Positions 18,079 through 26,594 of a stretch of 64,000 nt of DNA are shown piece after piece; the stretch's first letter is position 1, and every line of letters begins with the position of its first letter. Source of the stretch: an uncultured Pelagimonas sp. (lineage in GTDB: Bacteria; Pseudomonadota; Alphaproteobacteria; Rhodobacterales; Rhodobacteraceae); NCBI RefSeq assembly GCF_947498515.1, contig NZ_CANMKO010000008.1:223098-287097 (forward strand), given 5' to 3'. A program made the translations under genes and the position numbers. The notes below the pieces were generated by a model. The model did not search any database, was not told the origin of the DNA, and saw only the letters and a program-made list of their open reading frames with translations.

Positions 18079-18566
18079 GTCAAAGCCTCGTATTCTTTCA
18101 ATATTCGGGTGCGATTGCCCTGCGACACCCGATCAAAATGCATCTTGCCGTCTAGGTGATCCAACTCGTGCTGGGCACAAATGGCCGCAAACCCGGTAAG
18201 TGTCTCGGTAAGGCGGTCACCGTCGGCATTTGTATAGCGCAGCTCGATTTGCGCCGAGCGTTCAACATCAACCAAAACACCGGGCATCGACAGGCAGCCT
18301 TCGGGGCCAACCACTGTGTCCTCTGACGCCGCCACAATCTCGGGGTTGAGACAGACCATCGGCGTCTTTTCCCCGTTTTTCCAGCCCACATCCATGACAA
18401 ACAGCCGCTGCATCACACCAATCTGGGGGGCCGCCAAGCCGCGCCCCGGCGCATCATACATGGTCTCGAACATGTCGCTGATCAGACCCGGATCGGGTGC
18501 GGCCACTGCGGCACAGACCTGCGACAAACAGCTATCGGGCCAAGTCAGGACCGGGCGAATACTCAC
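18075..18566 (-). CDS. def: Peptide deformylase (second copy)
   Basis: A 163-aa metalloenzyme that removes the formyl group from nascent peptides. All three motifs are intact: GRGLAAPQ, EGCLS and HELDH. It overlaps both the previous and the next deformylase gene by four bases. Compared with the first gene it is shorter at the C-terminus. Confidence 0.9.
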   Translation of the reverse strand: MSIRPVLTWPDSCLSQVCAAVAAPDPGLISDMFETMYDAPGRGLAAPQIGVMQRLFVMDVGWKNGEKTPMVCLNPEIVAASEDTVVGPEGCLSMPGVLVDVERSAQIELRYTNADGDRLTETLTGFAAICAQHELDHLDGKMHFDRVSQGNRTRILKEYEALT

Positions 18567-19081
18567 ACCCGTGCCCGCTCGCGTTTCAACTTCTGCATTT
18601 TGCGGGTGATCATCTGGCGCTTGAGCGGCTTGAGATAATCGATGAACAGCTTGCCGTTCAGATGGTCGATCTCATGCTGGACGCAAGTCGCCCAAAGCCC
18701 GTCAAACTCTTCGCTTTGCGCATTGCCGTGCTGATCCATCCACTGCACCTCAACCATTTTTGGGCGGGTGACTTCGGCATATTGATCCGGGATCGACAAA
18801 CAACCCTCTTCATAGACATTGATCTCATCCGAGCTGGCGACAACTTCGGGGTTGAACATCACCAAGGGGCGCGGCGGTCCGTCCTCTTCCTTGACGCAAT
18901 CCAAAACGATCAAGCGTTGCAAGATACCGATCTGTGGCGCAGCAAGGCCAATGCCCGGCGCATCATACATGGTTTCAAGCATATCATCGGCCAGTTTGCG
19001 CAATTCGTCAGAGGAATCAGCAACCGGGTCGCATAGCTTTTTCAGGCGCGGGTCGGGGTGGATGAGGATAGGACGTTTCAT
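18563..19081 (-). CDS. def: Peptide deformylase (canonical copy)
   Basis: A 172-aa deformylase with canonical GIGLAAPQ, EEGCLS and HEIDH motifs and a basic C-terminal tail (KRQMITRKMQKLKRER). It is first in the four-gene def-def-def-fmt unit and is the best candidate for the housekeeping enzyme. Confidence 0.94.
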   Translation of the reverse strand: MKRPILIHPDPRLKKLCDPVADSSDELRKLADDMLETMYDAPGIGLAAPQIGILQRLIVLDCVKEEDGPPRPLVMFNPEVVASSDEINVYEEGCLSIPDQYAEVTRPKMVEVQWMDQHGNAQSEEFDGLWATCVQHEIDHLNGKLFIDYLKPLKRQMITRKMQKLKRERARV

Positions 19082-19199
19082 GGCCTGTCACTTAGGCAAA
19101 TCCAACCCAATGCGCAAGCCAGCCCCCTTGCACCTGCTGCAAATACCGCTAGCGTCGGGCGCAACAGTAACCCTTTCCCCACCCGCCGCGGCACGCTCC

Positions 19200-19242
19200 A
19201 AATTCCGTGCACGGAATTTGCAAATTTCATCGATGAAATTTG
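19200..19242. repeat. Composite double palindrome, copy 2
   Basis: Identical 20-bp palindrome AAATTCCGTGCACGGAATTT (19200-19219), one G, then a different perfect 22-bp palindrome (19221-19242, left arm CAAATTTCATC). It lies between the divergent def and aminotransferase genes, overlapping their promoter region. Confidence 0.8.
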
Positions 19243-19279
19243 GGACAAGACGCAGCGTGGGGCACAACAAGGACGCAAC

Positions 19280-20455
19280 ATGAGCCGCTTTGACGAAGAG
19301 ATCGACCGCTTTGGCACCCATTCCGTAAAATGGGACATGATGGAGAAAATCTATGGCGTTCCTGCCAAAGATGGTTTGTCCATGTGGGTGGCCGATATGG
19401 ATTTTCGCCCGCCCGCCTGCGTGCAAGACGCTTTGCAGGCCATGCTCGACCACGGCGTCTACGGCTATTTCGGTGACGACAGTGCCTATCTGAACGCCAT
19501 TTGTTGGTGGATGGAAAACCGGCATGGTTGGAAAGTCGACCCCAAGTCGATTTTCACCACACACGGTTTGGTCAATGGCACCGCTATGTGTGTTCAAACC
19601 TACACCAACCCCGGTGATGGTGTTGTCCTATTCACCCCGGTCTATCACGCCTTTGCCCGTGTGATCCGCGCCGCCGGACGCGAAGTGGTTGAATGCCCAT
19701 TGGCCCAGCGCGACGGCCGCTATGAAATGAACTTCGACGCCTATGATTCGATGATGACCGGCAATGAGCGCATGGTTATCCTGTGCTCGCCCCATAACCC
19801 CGGTGGCCGCGTCTGGACCCGCGCCGAGCTTAAAGGCGTTGCCGAATTTGCCCGGCGTCACAACCTGATACTGGTCTCGGACGAAATTCACCACGATCTG
19901 GTTATGCCCGGCAACTCCCACATCCCGATGACCCTCGTGGACGACAACGTTTTGGAACGTCTGGTGATGCTCACCGCCACCACCAAAACCTTTAACGTCG
20001 CCGGAAGCCATGTCGGCAATGTCATCATCCCCAACGAAGACCTGCGTGCGCGTTTTGCGGCCACGATGGCCGGCATGGGGATGTCGTCCAACTCCTTTGG
20101 CCTGTTTATGGCCACCGCCGCCTATTCCCCAGAAGGTGCGGAATGGGTGGATGAATTGGTTCAATACCTTGATGGCAATCGCAAAATCTTTGATGCCGCC
20201 GTCAACGCCATTCCGGGCTTGGCCTCGATGGATATGCAATCCACCTACCTCGCTTGGGTCGATTTTGACGGCACAGGTATGACCCGCGACGAGTTCACAA
20301 CCCGTGTGCAAAAAGACGCCCGGATTGCTGCCAACCTTGGGCCGACCTTTGGTTCAGGTGGCGAAAGCTTCCTGCGGTTCAATTTTGCGACACCACGCAC
20401 CCGTGTGATCGAAGCTGGTGAACGTCTGCAAAAGGCCTTTGGGGATTTACAATAA
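19280..20455 (+). CDS. MalY/PatB-family PLP aminotransferase or C-S lyase
   Basis: A 391-aa fold-type I PLP enzyme. WVADMDF near residue 38, the SPHNPGGRVW motif, the aspartate in VSDEIHHDLV, and the PLP lysine in TATTKTFNVAG are typical of cystathionine beta-lyase/MalY proteins. It probably cleaves C-S bonds of cysteine conjugates or cystathionine. I start at 19280 with AAGGA upstream; the open frame extends 74 codons into the repeat region, which is unlikely to be coding. Confidence 0.87.
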   Translation: MSRFDEEIDRFGTHSVKWDMMEKIYGVPAKDGLSMWVADMDFRPPACVQDALQAMLDHGVYGYFGDDSAYLNAICWWMENRHGWKVDPKSIFTTHGLVNGTAMCVQTYTNPGDGVVLFTPVYHAFARVIRAAGREVVECPLAQRDGRYEMNFDAYDSMMTGNERMVILCSPHNPGGRVWTRAELKGVAEFARRHNLILVSDEIHHDLVMPGNSHIPMTLVDDNVLERLVMLTATTKTFNVAGSHVGNVIIPNEDLRARFAATMAGMGMSSNSFGLFMATAAYSPEGAEWVDELVQYLDGNRKIFDAAVNAIPGLASMDMQSTYLAWVDFDGTGMTRDEFTTRVQKDARIAANLGPTFGSGGESFLRFNFATPRTRVIEAGERLQKAFGDLQ

Positions 20456-20487
20456 GACGGGGGGGTAATTACCCGCTTAATCCCCAC

Positions 20488-21105
20488 TTAATCCTGGCGG
20501 GGTGGACGCGGCTTATACGTTGGCATCGACCACCCCCAAACCAATGACCCGGCGCGCAGGGCAAAGGTGAGACAGGCGCAGAGCAAGCTCGCCACTGGCG
20601 CGCCGACAATCGGGGCAAACAAAAGCGCCAAAGACCCGACCAAGGCGCAGGTCACATAAAGCTCGCCCTGTTTGAGCACCAAAGGCACCTCATTGGCGAC
20701 AACGTCACGCATCAATCCCCCGGCGCATCCCGTTGCAACGCCCATAACCAAAATGATCGTACCGGGTTGCCCCATCGCCTGAGCAACGCCCGCCCCGGCG
20801 GCCACCGCAACGCCTAGCGCCGCCGCATCAAGCCATAGGATCGCGCGGTACCGGCTTTCGAGCATATGCGCCGTGAAAAACACCAAGATCGCCGCACCAC
20901 AGGCCACGGCCAGATAGGTTGGGCTATCGATCCAGATCGGGGTGCGATCAAGTAGTAGATCGCGCAAGGTACCGCCCCCCAGCCCCGTCAAACAGGCAAA
21001 GAAACCAAACCCAATCAGGTCAAGTTGGGCACGACTGGCCACCAAGGCTCCGGTCAAGGCAAAGACCAAAACCGCCGCGTGGTCGAGTATTGAGATTACG
21101 GTCAT
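20488..21105 (-). CDS. TRIC-type (UPF0126) cation channel family protein
   Basis: A 205-aa inner-membrane protein with two UPF0126 repeats, each with three helices; the GGGTLRDLLLDRTP motif and its second-repeat counterpart GGLMRDVVANEVP are typical. Prokaryotic relatives form trimeric monovalent-cation channels. It converges with the aminotransferase gene and lies 30 bases downstream of rnhA. Confidence 0.88.
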   Translation of the reverse strand: MTVISILDHAAVLVFALTGALVASRAQLDLIGFGFFACLTGLGGGTLRDLLLDRTPIWIDSPTYLAVACGAAILVFFTAHMLESRYRAILWLDAAALGVAVAAGAGVAQAMGQPGTIILVMGVATGCAGGLMRDVVANEVPLVLKQGELYVTCALVGSLALLFAPIVGAPVASLLCACLTFALRAGSLVWGWSMPTYKPRPPRQD

Positions 21106-21135
21106 GCCCTCTCCCTCGCGCTCTTTTCGGGCCTC

Positions 21136-21589
<454 letters not shown>

Positions 21590-21597
<8 letters not shown>

Positions 21598-22177
21598 AAG
21601 CGGTCATCAAAATATAAGGGTCATCGGTTCCAGCAAGGCCTTTGCCCGTGCCGTGAACCGCTTCAATAGCAGTGAACCCAGCCTGTGCAAGCCTCTCGCG
21701 CAACTCCTCTTCGGAATAGTAGCTATAAAACCGGCCCAGCGCGTCGCGTTCTTCGCCTTGGCCAAGTTTCATACCCAAGAACAGCACACCTCCGGGGCGC
21801 AAAGCGCGATGCACCGCCGCCACATGGCGCGGAAACTCGGTTCGCGGCGCATGAAGGAGTGAGAAGCTTGCCCAAACTGCATCATATGCGGCTTGCTCGG
21901 TCACATCGTCAAAACGGCCCAGCCGGGCGTCGACGCCCAGCGCCTTGGCGGCGGATACAAATTCCGGTGTTGCGTCAATCGCCGAAACCCGATGCCCGGC
22001 CTCCATCATCTCGGCGGCGTGCAAACCGGGGCCACATCCCAAGTCAAGAATATGCGATTGCGGTGGTAACTTTTCCAAGAACCCCGCCAAAGCCTCGGCT
22101 TGGGTGCCCGTCACCGGAACAGACACGTATTCGTCAACCCGTTCACCATAGACGTCGAGGGTGGTCTTATCCGTCAT
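21590..22177 (-). CDS. Class I SAM-dependent methyltransferase
   Basis: A 195-aa methyltransferase with motif [12 protein letters not shown] near residue 47 and a conserved acidic end to strand 2 (AIDAT). The ATG at 22177 overlaps the stop of the LysE gene by one base (TGATG), so it is translationally coupled; the longer upstream frame is inside that gene. Substrate unknown. Confidence 0.85.
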
Positions 22178-22791
22178 CAGGCGCGCTCCAACGCCAAACG
22201 CCCAGCCAGAGCGGCAAAAACAGCCGCAAAGGAGCGGTTCAGCCACCGCATCACCCGCTCGCTCCCCAAGAGCCAGCGACGCGCCAGCGCGGCAAAGGCA
22301 CCATAGGCGGCGAAAATCCCAAAGGTCATCGCCATAAACACCCCGCCCAACACGGTCATCTCAAGGCTTGCGGTTGCCGGGTTGCCGGACAAGAACGGCG
22401 GCAAAAGAGCAAGGAAAAATATCGACAGCTTTGGGTTCAAGATGTTGATCAACGCGGCACGGCGGGCGATGCGCCAAGCCGGTTCGGCGCTCTTCTCCGC
22501 ACTTAGGCTAAGCGCGCCACCCGAGCGCAGGCTTTGCCATGCCAGCCAGAGCAGATACGCCACCCCGGCAAACTTTACGATGTTGAAAGCAACAGCTGAG
22601 GCATGCAAGACCGCCGCCAAACCCAAGGTCGCAGCAAGCAGATGCGGTACAATTCCAAGCGTACAGCCAAAAGCCGCCGCAAGAGAGGGGCCACGCCCCT
22701 GCCCCAAACCAATTGCCAGCGTATATAGAACGCCGGTGCCCGGCGCGAGAACCACAACAAATGCGGTCAATAGGAACTGTAGTGAAATCAT
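22177..22791 (-). CDS. LysE-family exporter
   Basis: A 204-aa membrane protein of the LysE/RhtB type, with APGTGVLYTLAIGLGQG near the N-terminus and NPKLSIFFLALLPPF in the middle. The start at 22791 has GGGAGG in front; the ORF extends 37 codons further into the upstream region without a site. First gene of a coupled lysE-methyltransferase-rnhA unit. Probably exports an amino acid or related metabolite. Confidence 0.85.
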   Translation of the reverse strand: MISLQFLLTAFVVVLAPGTGVLYTLAIGLGQGRGPSLAAAFGCTLGIVPHLLAATLGLAAVLHASAVAFNIVKFAGVAYLLWLAWQSLRSGGALSLSAEKSAEPAWRIARRAALINILNPKLSIFFLALLPPFLSGNPATASLEMTVLGGVFMAMTFGIFAAYGAFAALARRWLLGSERVMRWLNRSFAAVFAALAGRLALERA

Positions 22792-22805
22792 CAATCGCCT
22801 CCCGA

Positions 22806-22821
22806 ACGTTAGACCTAACGT
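22806..22821. promoter_or_regulatory. 7+2+7 palindrome before the LysE gene
   Basis: ACGTTAGACCTAACGT has two perfect seven-base arms and lies 14 bases before the LysE start codon, just upstream of the ribosome site. It is well placed for a repressor. The cognate regulator is not apparent. Confidence 0.5.
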
Positions 22822-23176
22822 ACGGTGGCGCAAGGAATTGCCAAGCCTTTTTCTGCAGTCTACCCAACGCTGCAGCACCGAAGATGACAAACAGGCGGAC
22901 ACCCCCGCCCCAATTGATCACAAGGATGCCCTATCAGGCTCCTTATCGGGTATCACAGGGTTTACGCCCCTGTGATCATGTCGCCCCTCCGGGCACGGCG
23001 CCGATCTTCTCTTTTTCACGAGCCATACCAACGGCTACCCATCCCCTTCCCCCGCCAGCCTATCGCTGATGCGGGCCGCTCCCTGTGCGCGCGCCAAGCC
23101 ACCCCGATTTGTTCGGAGCGCAGGGGCGGGCGGGTGGGCTGTGCTGCGAAGAAAGCGGGGTGGCTTGGGTCTAAGC
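22822..23176. other. Gene-free stretch with two hairpins
   Basis: No convincing gene. It holds the presumed promoter of the LysE gene and the region past ispH. Two inverted repeats stand out: ATCACAGGG/CCCTGTGAT at 22952-22976, and CCAAGCCACCCCG/CGGGGTGGCTTGG at 23094-23168. Confidence 0.55.
23094..23168. repeat. Long-armed inverted repeat downstream of ispH
   Basis: Two perfectly complementary 13-base arms (23094-23106 and 23156-23168) enclose a GC-rich 49-base loop, eight bases past the ispH stop. It may be a 3'-end structure or terminator without a T-run, or part of a dispersed element. Confidence 0.55.
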
Positions 23177-24118
23177 TTACTGGCGCAACACCCGTGGCAC
23201 TTTGAACTCAACATTCTCTTCGGCGGTTTCCACCAGTTCGACGCGCAGATCAAACCGCGCCCGAAAGGCATCAATCACCTCTTCGATCAACACTTCTGGC
23301 GCAGAGGCCCCGGCCGTAATCCCAACCGATCCGATATTCCCCAATGCGCGCCAATCAATGTCGGTGGCCCGCTGAACAAGCTGCGCATAGTCACAGCCAT
23401 TCTTGCGCGCCACTTCAACCAAGCGCTTGGAGTTTGACGAATTGGGGGCCCCAACCACCAGCAAAGCATCACAATCCGGTGCAATGGCTTTGACCGCCTC
23501 TTGGCGGTTTGTGGTGGCGTAACAAATGTCTTCTTTGTGCGGCCCAACAATCGCCGGGAACCGTTTGTTCAACGCCGCGACGATGCCTTTGGTGTCATCA
23601 ACCGACAAAGTGGTTTGCGTGACAAAGGCCAAACGCGTGGGGTCGCGCACCTCAACCGTCTCAACATCGGCTTCGGTCTCAACCAACAAAACCTCACCAT
23701 CGGGCAACTGGCCCATGGTGCCGACGGTTTCGGGATGTCCCTCATGGCCGATCATAATCATCTGCAACCCGGCTTCGGCATGGCGTTGCGCTTCGATATG
23801 CACTTTGGACACCAAAGGGCAGGTCGCATCGACAAAGACCATTTTGCGCCGCGATGCCTCGGCGGGTACCGATTTCGGCACCCCATGAGCGGAAAAGATC
23901 ACCGGGCGATCATCGGGGCATTCTTCAAGCTCTTCGACAAACACCGCCCCTTTGGCGCGCAGATCATCGACGACGTATTTGTTGTGCACGATCTCATGGC
24001 GCACATAAACCGGAGCGCCCCATTTCTCGATCGCCATTTCGACAATCTTGATCGCCCGGTCAACACCTGCGCAAAAGCCACGCGGTGCCGCGAGGTATAG
24101 GGTCAGAGCTTGGGTCAT
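23177..24118 (-). CDS. ispH: 4-hydroxy-3-methylbut-2-enyl diphosphate reductase
   Basis: A 313-aa [4Fe-4S] enzyme catalysing the last step of the MEP isoprenoid pathway. The three cluster cysteines are Cys16 (PRGFCAGVD), Cys100 ([11 protein letters not shown]) and Cys199 ([10 protein letters not shown]), with near-identical spacing to the Escherichia coli enzyme. The ATG at 24118 has TAGGAGTG upstream, so the ten extra N-terminal codons of the longer frame are discarded. Divergent from the cytochrome gene. Confidence 0.95.
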   Translation of the reverse strand: MTQALTLYLAAPRGFCAGVDRAIKIVEMAIEKWGAPVYVRHEIVHNKYVVDDLRAKGAVFVEELEECPDDRPVIFSAHGVPKSVPAEASRRKMVFVDATCPLVSKVHIEAQRHAEAGLQMIMIGHEGHPETVGTMGQLPDGEVLLVETEADVETVEVRDPTRLAFVTQTTLSVDDTKGIVAALNKRFPAIVGPHKEDICYATTNRQEAVKAIAPDCDALLVVGAPNSSNSKRLVEVARKNGCDYAQLVQRATDIDWRALGNIGSVGITAGASAPEVLIEEVIDAFRARFDLRVELVETAEENVEFKVPRVLRQ

Positions 24119-24266
24119 GGCGTCACTCCTAAACGTCATCCTGTTCAAAACGACCTATAGACAATGTGGGTGCATCGTCCAGCCCGACAACCCAACGATG
24201 TCACGTTTTCGTGTCTTGACCTTCCACCGACTGGAAGAGCGATCACCTCTCAAAAAGGACAACTCT

Positions 24267-24740
24267 ATGACCCGAACTTTGCGCTTTTCTCTTGTTGGGT
24301 TGGCCGTTATCGGCGGCATCGCCACAGCGGCCTATCTTTGGCAAAGCGACCCTGCGAACGCCAATGGGCTTTTGCCCTATCAAGACGCTGATCGCATCGC
24401 CAAGGGCGCAGACATCTACGAAGACGCCTGTGCCTCTTGTCACGGGGATCAATTACAAGGTGAACCCAATTGGCGCGAACGGGACGCCGACGGCTATTTG
24501 CCCGCGCCGCCCCATGATGAAACCGGGCATACGTGGCACCATCCAGATGCCCAATTAATCCAGATCGTCGCGTTGGGAACGGAGGCCATTGTTGGCAACG
24601 GATATCAATCCAAAATGATTGGGTTTGCTGACAGTCTTGAACCGCACGACATTGTCGATGTCTTGGCTTTTATCAAAAGCACATGGCCCGATCACATCAT
24701 CCTTCGCCACAACGACTTCAACACCCGCGCAGGCCAATAA
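24267..24740 (+). CDS. Membrane-anchored or secreted c-type cytochrome
   Basis: A 157-aa monohaem cytochrome c. An N-terminal hydrophobic segment (6-24) acts as signal or anchor, CASCH at 55-59 binds haem, and YQSKMIGF supplies a candidate Met axial ligand. It is periplasmic, with an unknown partner. AAAAAGGA precedes the ATG. A bidirectional terminator follows. Single gene, divergent from ispH. Confidence 0.85.
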   Translation: MTRTLRFSLVGLAVIGGIATAAYLWQSDPANANGLLPYQDADRIAKGADIYEDACASCHGDQLQGEPNWRERDADGYLPAPPHDETGHTWHHPDAQLIQIVALGTEAIVGNGYQSKMIGFADSLEPHDIVDVLAFIKSTWPDHIILRHNDFNTRAGQ

Positions 24741-24776
24741 AGCGCTAATAACCCTGGTGCAAGGTCCGCAAATGCT

Positions 24777-24810
24777 AAAAAGGCCGCCCAAAATCTGAGC
24801 GGCCTTTTCT
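24777..24810. terminator. Bidirectional Rho-independent terminator
   Basis: Stem AAAAGGCCGC / GCGGCCTTTT with an 11-base loop, with an A-run on the left and T-run on the right. It serves the cytochrome gene on the plus strand and may serve the NYN gene on the minus strand. Confidence 0.85.
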
Positions 24811-24859
24811 AATTTTCAGTTTGGATCAGTTCATTCCAAAGAAGAACCGAAGCAGACGT

Positions 24860-25432
24860 TTATTGACCAGTCGCCACTTCGAAGCTGCGCTCAATCGGGT
24901 TCTCACGAGGAGGGCGCCCGATGACATCGCGTAGCTCATCCAGTTCGATAAAATTATCGCACTGGCGGCGCAGTTCATCAGCAATCATCGGCGGCTGGCT
25001 GCGAATGGTTGAGACAACCGATACGCGTACGCCCTGACGCTGCAATGATTCGATCAGCGGGCGGAAATCACCATCCCCGGAGAACAAAACGATGTGGTCC
25101 ACTCGTGGGGCCAGCTCCATTGCGTCAACGGTCAGCTCGATATCCATGTTGCCTTTGACCTTACGGCGGCCCTGGGCATCAGTGTATTCCTTGGCCGGTT
25201 TGGTGACCATGGTGAAACCGTTGTAGTGCAGCCAATCAACCAATGGGCGGATCGGCGAATATTCGTCATTTTCGAGCAAGGCCGTGTAGTAAAATGCACG
25301 AACCATTTTACCGCGGCGAGCGAATTCCTGGCGCAGCAGCTTGTAATCGATATCGAACCCAAGCGCTTTGGCTGCAGCATATAAGTTCGATCCATCGATG
25401 AACAGCGCCAGCCGTTCGTCTTTGTAGAACAT
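24860..25432 (-). CDS. NYN-domain (LabA/DUF88-like) protein
   Basis: A 190-aa protein of the PIN-like NYN nuclease superfamily. Conserved acidic residues are seen in ALFIDGSNLYAAA, ELTVDAME and VLFSGDGDFRPLIE, the arrangement used for metal binding. Probably an RNase acting on an unknown RNA. It is divergent from folK. Confidence 0.87.
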   Translation of the reverse strand: MFYKDERLALFIDGSNLYAAAKALGFDIDYKLLRQEFARRGKMVRAFYYTALLENDEYSPIRPLVDWLHYNGFTMVTKPAKEYTDAQGRRKVKGNMDIELTVDAMELAPRVDHIVLFSGDGDFRPLIESLQRQGVRVSVVSTIRSQPPMIADELRRQCDNFIELDELRDVIGRPPRENPIERSFEVATGQ

Positions 25433-25574
25433 CGAAAAGTCCTTTCATGTAATGCAATCCGCCAAAAAGTGTGTGAGTGAGTGTGAGTGATGCGGATCAG
25501 ATCAGATACAGTAAAGAATATAGGTGCAGGTGCAAGAACCCGAACCTGTGCAAAAGGATAGACGGAACTGTTCC

Positions 25575-26135
25575 ATGGTACAAGATTTCTTAATTGCACT
25601 GGGGTCAAACCTCGGTGATGGCCAGAATAACCCATTGAAAACAGTGGGAAGTGCGATTTTTGAATTGGCACATCGCAAATATACGATACGTAGCGTCAGT
25701 CGTTTTTTTTCGACACCTTGCTTTCCTGCAGGGACAGGACCGGACTATATCAATGCGTGTATAACCATCTCTTGCCAGCATTCTGCCAAGACAGTTTTGC
25801 AGCATCTACACGACATCGAAGCCGCGTTTGGACGCGAACGGGTTCAGCGTTGGGGTAGCCGAACACTGGATCTTGACCTAGTCGCGATGGGCGACACTGT
25901 GATGCCGTCTAACCGGGTTCATGCCATGTGGCGCGACCTGCCGCTAGAAGATCAAAAAATCCGCGCACCTGATGAATTGATCCTACCGCATCCCCGGATG
26001 CATGAGCGTGCTTTCGTATTGGTTCCCCTCTGTGACATTGCCCCAAATTGGCGACATCCGGTCTTGGGAACCACAGTGCGCGACATGGTTGACGCCCTGC
26101 CCCAAGCGATGCGCGACGAGGTTCAGCCGATCTAA
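25575..26135 (+). CDS. folK: 2-amino-4-hydroxy-6-hydroxymethyldihydropteridine pyrophosphokinase
   Basis: A 186-aa enzyme of folate synthesis that transfers pyrophosphate to hydroxymethyl-dihydropterin. Family motifs ALGSNLGD (N-terminal), the RWGSRTLDLDLVAMG block with catalytic aspartates, and LPHPRMHERAFVLVPL are present. I start at ATG 25575, just before the conserved N-terminus; the ribosome site is weak (AAGGA lies about 20 bases away), so the start is less certain than the function. Confidence 0.9.
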   Translation: MVQDFLIALGSNLGDGQNNPLKTVGSAIFELAHRKYTIRSVSRFFSTPCFPAGTGPDYINACITISCQHSAKTVLQHLHDIEAAFGRERVQRWGSRTLDLDLVAMGDTVMPSNRVHAMWRDLPLEDQKIRAPDELILPHPRMHERAFVLVPLCDIAPNWRHPVLGTTVRDMVDALPQAMRDEVQPI

Positions 26136-26212
26136 TCCGATTTGGCTTGTCAAGCCCTTAGAGCCACGCTAAAAGCGCAACTTCGTATACACCCAATAAA
26201 GGTAGTCGCCAC

Positions 26213-26566
26213 ATGGCCCGCGTGACCGTTGAAGATTGCGTTGACAAGGTTCCCAACCGGTTTGAACTGGTGATGCTTGCCGCCCACCGGGCGCGCGAAG
26301 TGTCTGCTGGTGCAGCGATAACTGTGGATCGTGACAACGATAAAAACCCCGTTGTTGCCCTGCGCGAAATCGCAGAAGAAACACAGTCGGTCGAAGAACT
26401 GCGTGAACGTTTGATCGAATCGAACCAGACACAGATCGAAGTTGACGAACCAGAAGAAGACGCCATGGCGCTTTTGATGGGGGCTGAACAGGACAAGCCG
26501 CAAGACGACGACATGTCCGAAGAGAAATTGCTGCGCGCCCTGATGGAAGCGCAAGGTCAGGGTTAA
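26213..26566 (+). CDS. rpoZ: RNA polymerase omega subunit
   Basis: A 117-aa subunit that helps assemble RNA polymerase. The N-terminal [20 protein letters not shown] and [12 protein letters not shown] blocks are the omega signature. It sits before relA/spoT as in many proteobacteria, and omega takes part in ppGpp response. The acidic C-terminal half is typical for alphaproteobacteria. Confidence 0.95.
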   Translation: MARVTVEDCVDKVPNRFELVMLAAHRAREVSAGAAITVDRDNDKNPVVALREIAEETQSVEELRERLIESNQTQIEVDEPEEDAMALLMGAEQDKPQDDDMSEEKLLRALMEAQGQG

Positions 26567-26594
26567 CCTGACAATTGGGGGATAAAGACGCCTA

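Noticed and set aside
25471..25492. GTGTGAGTGAGTGTGAGTG tract as a phase-variable repeat
   Set aside because: Too short and irregular, and it lies between divergent folK and NYN genes without a clear effect on a reading frame.
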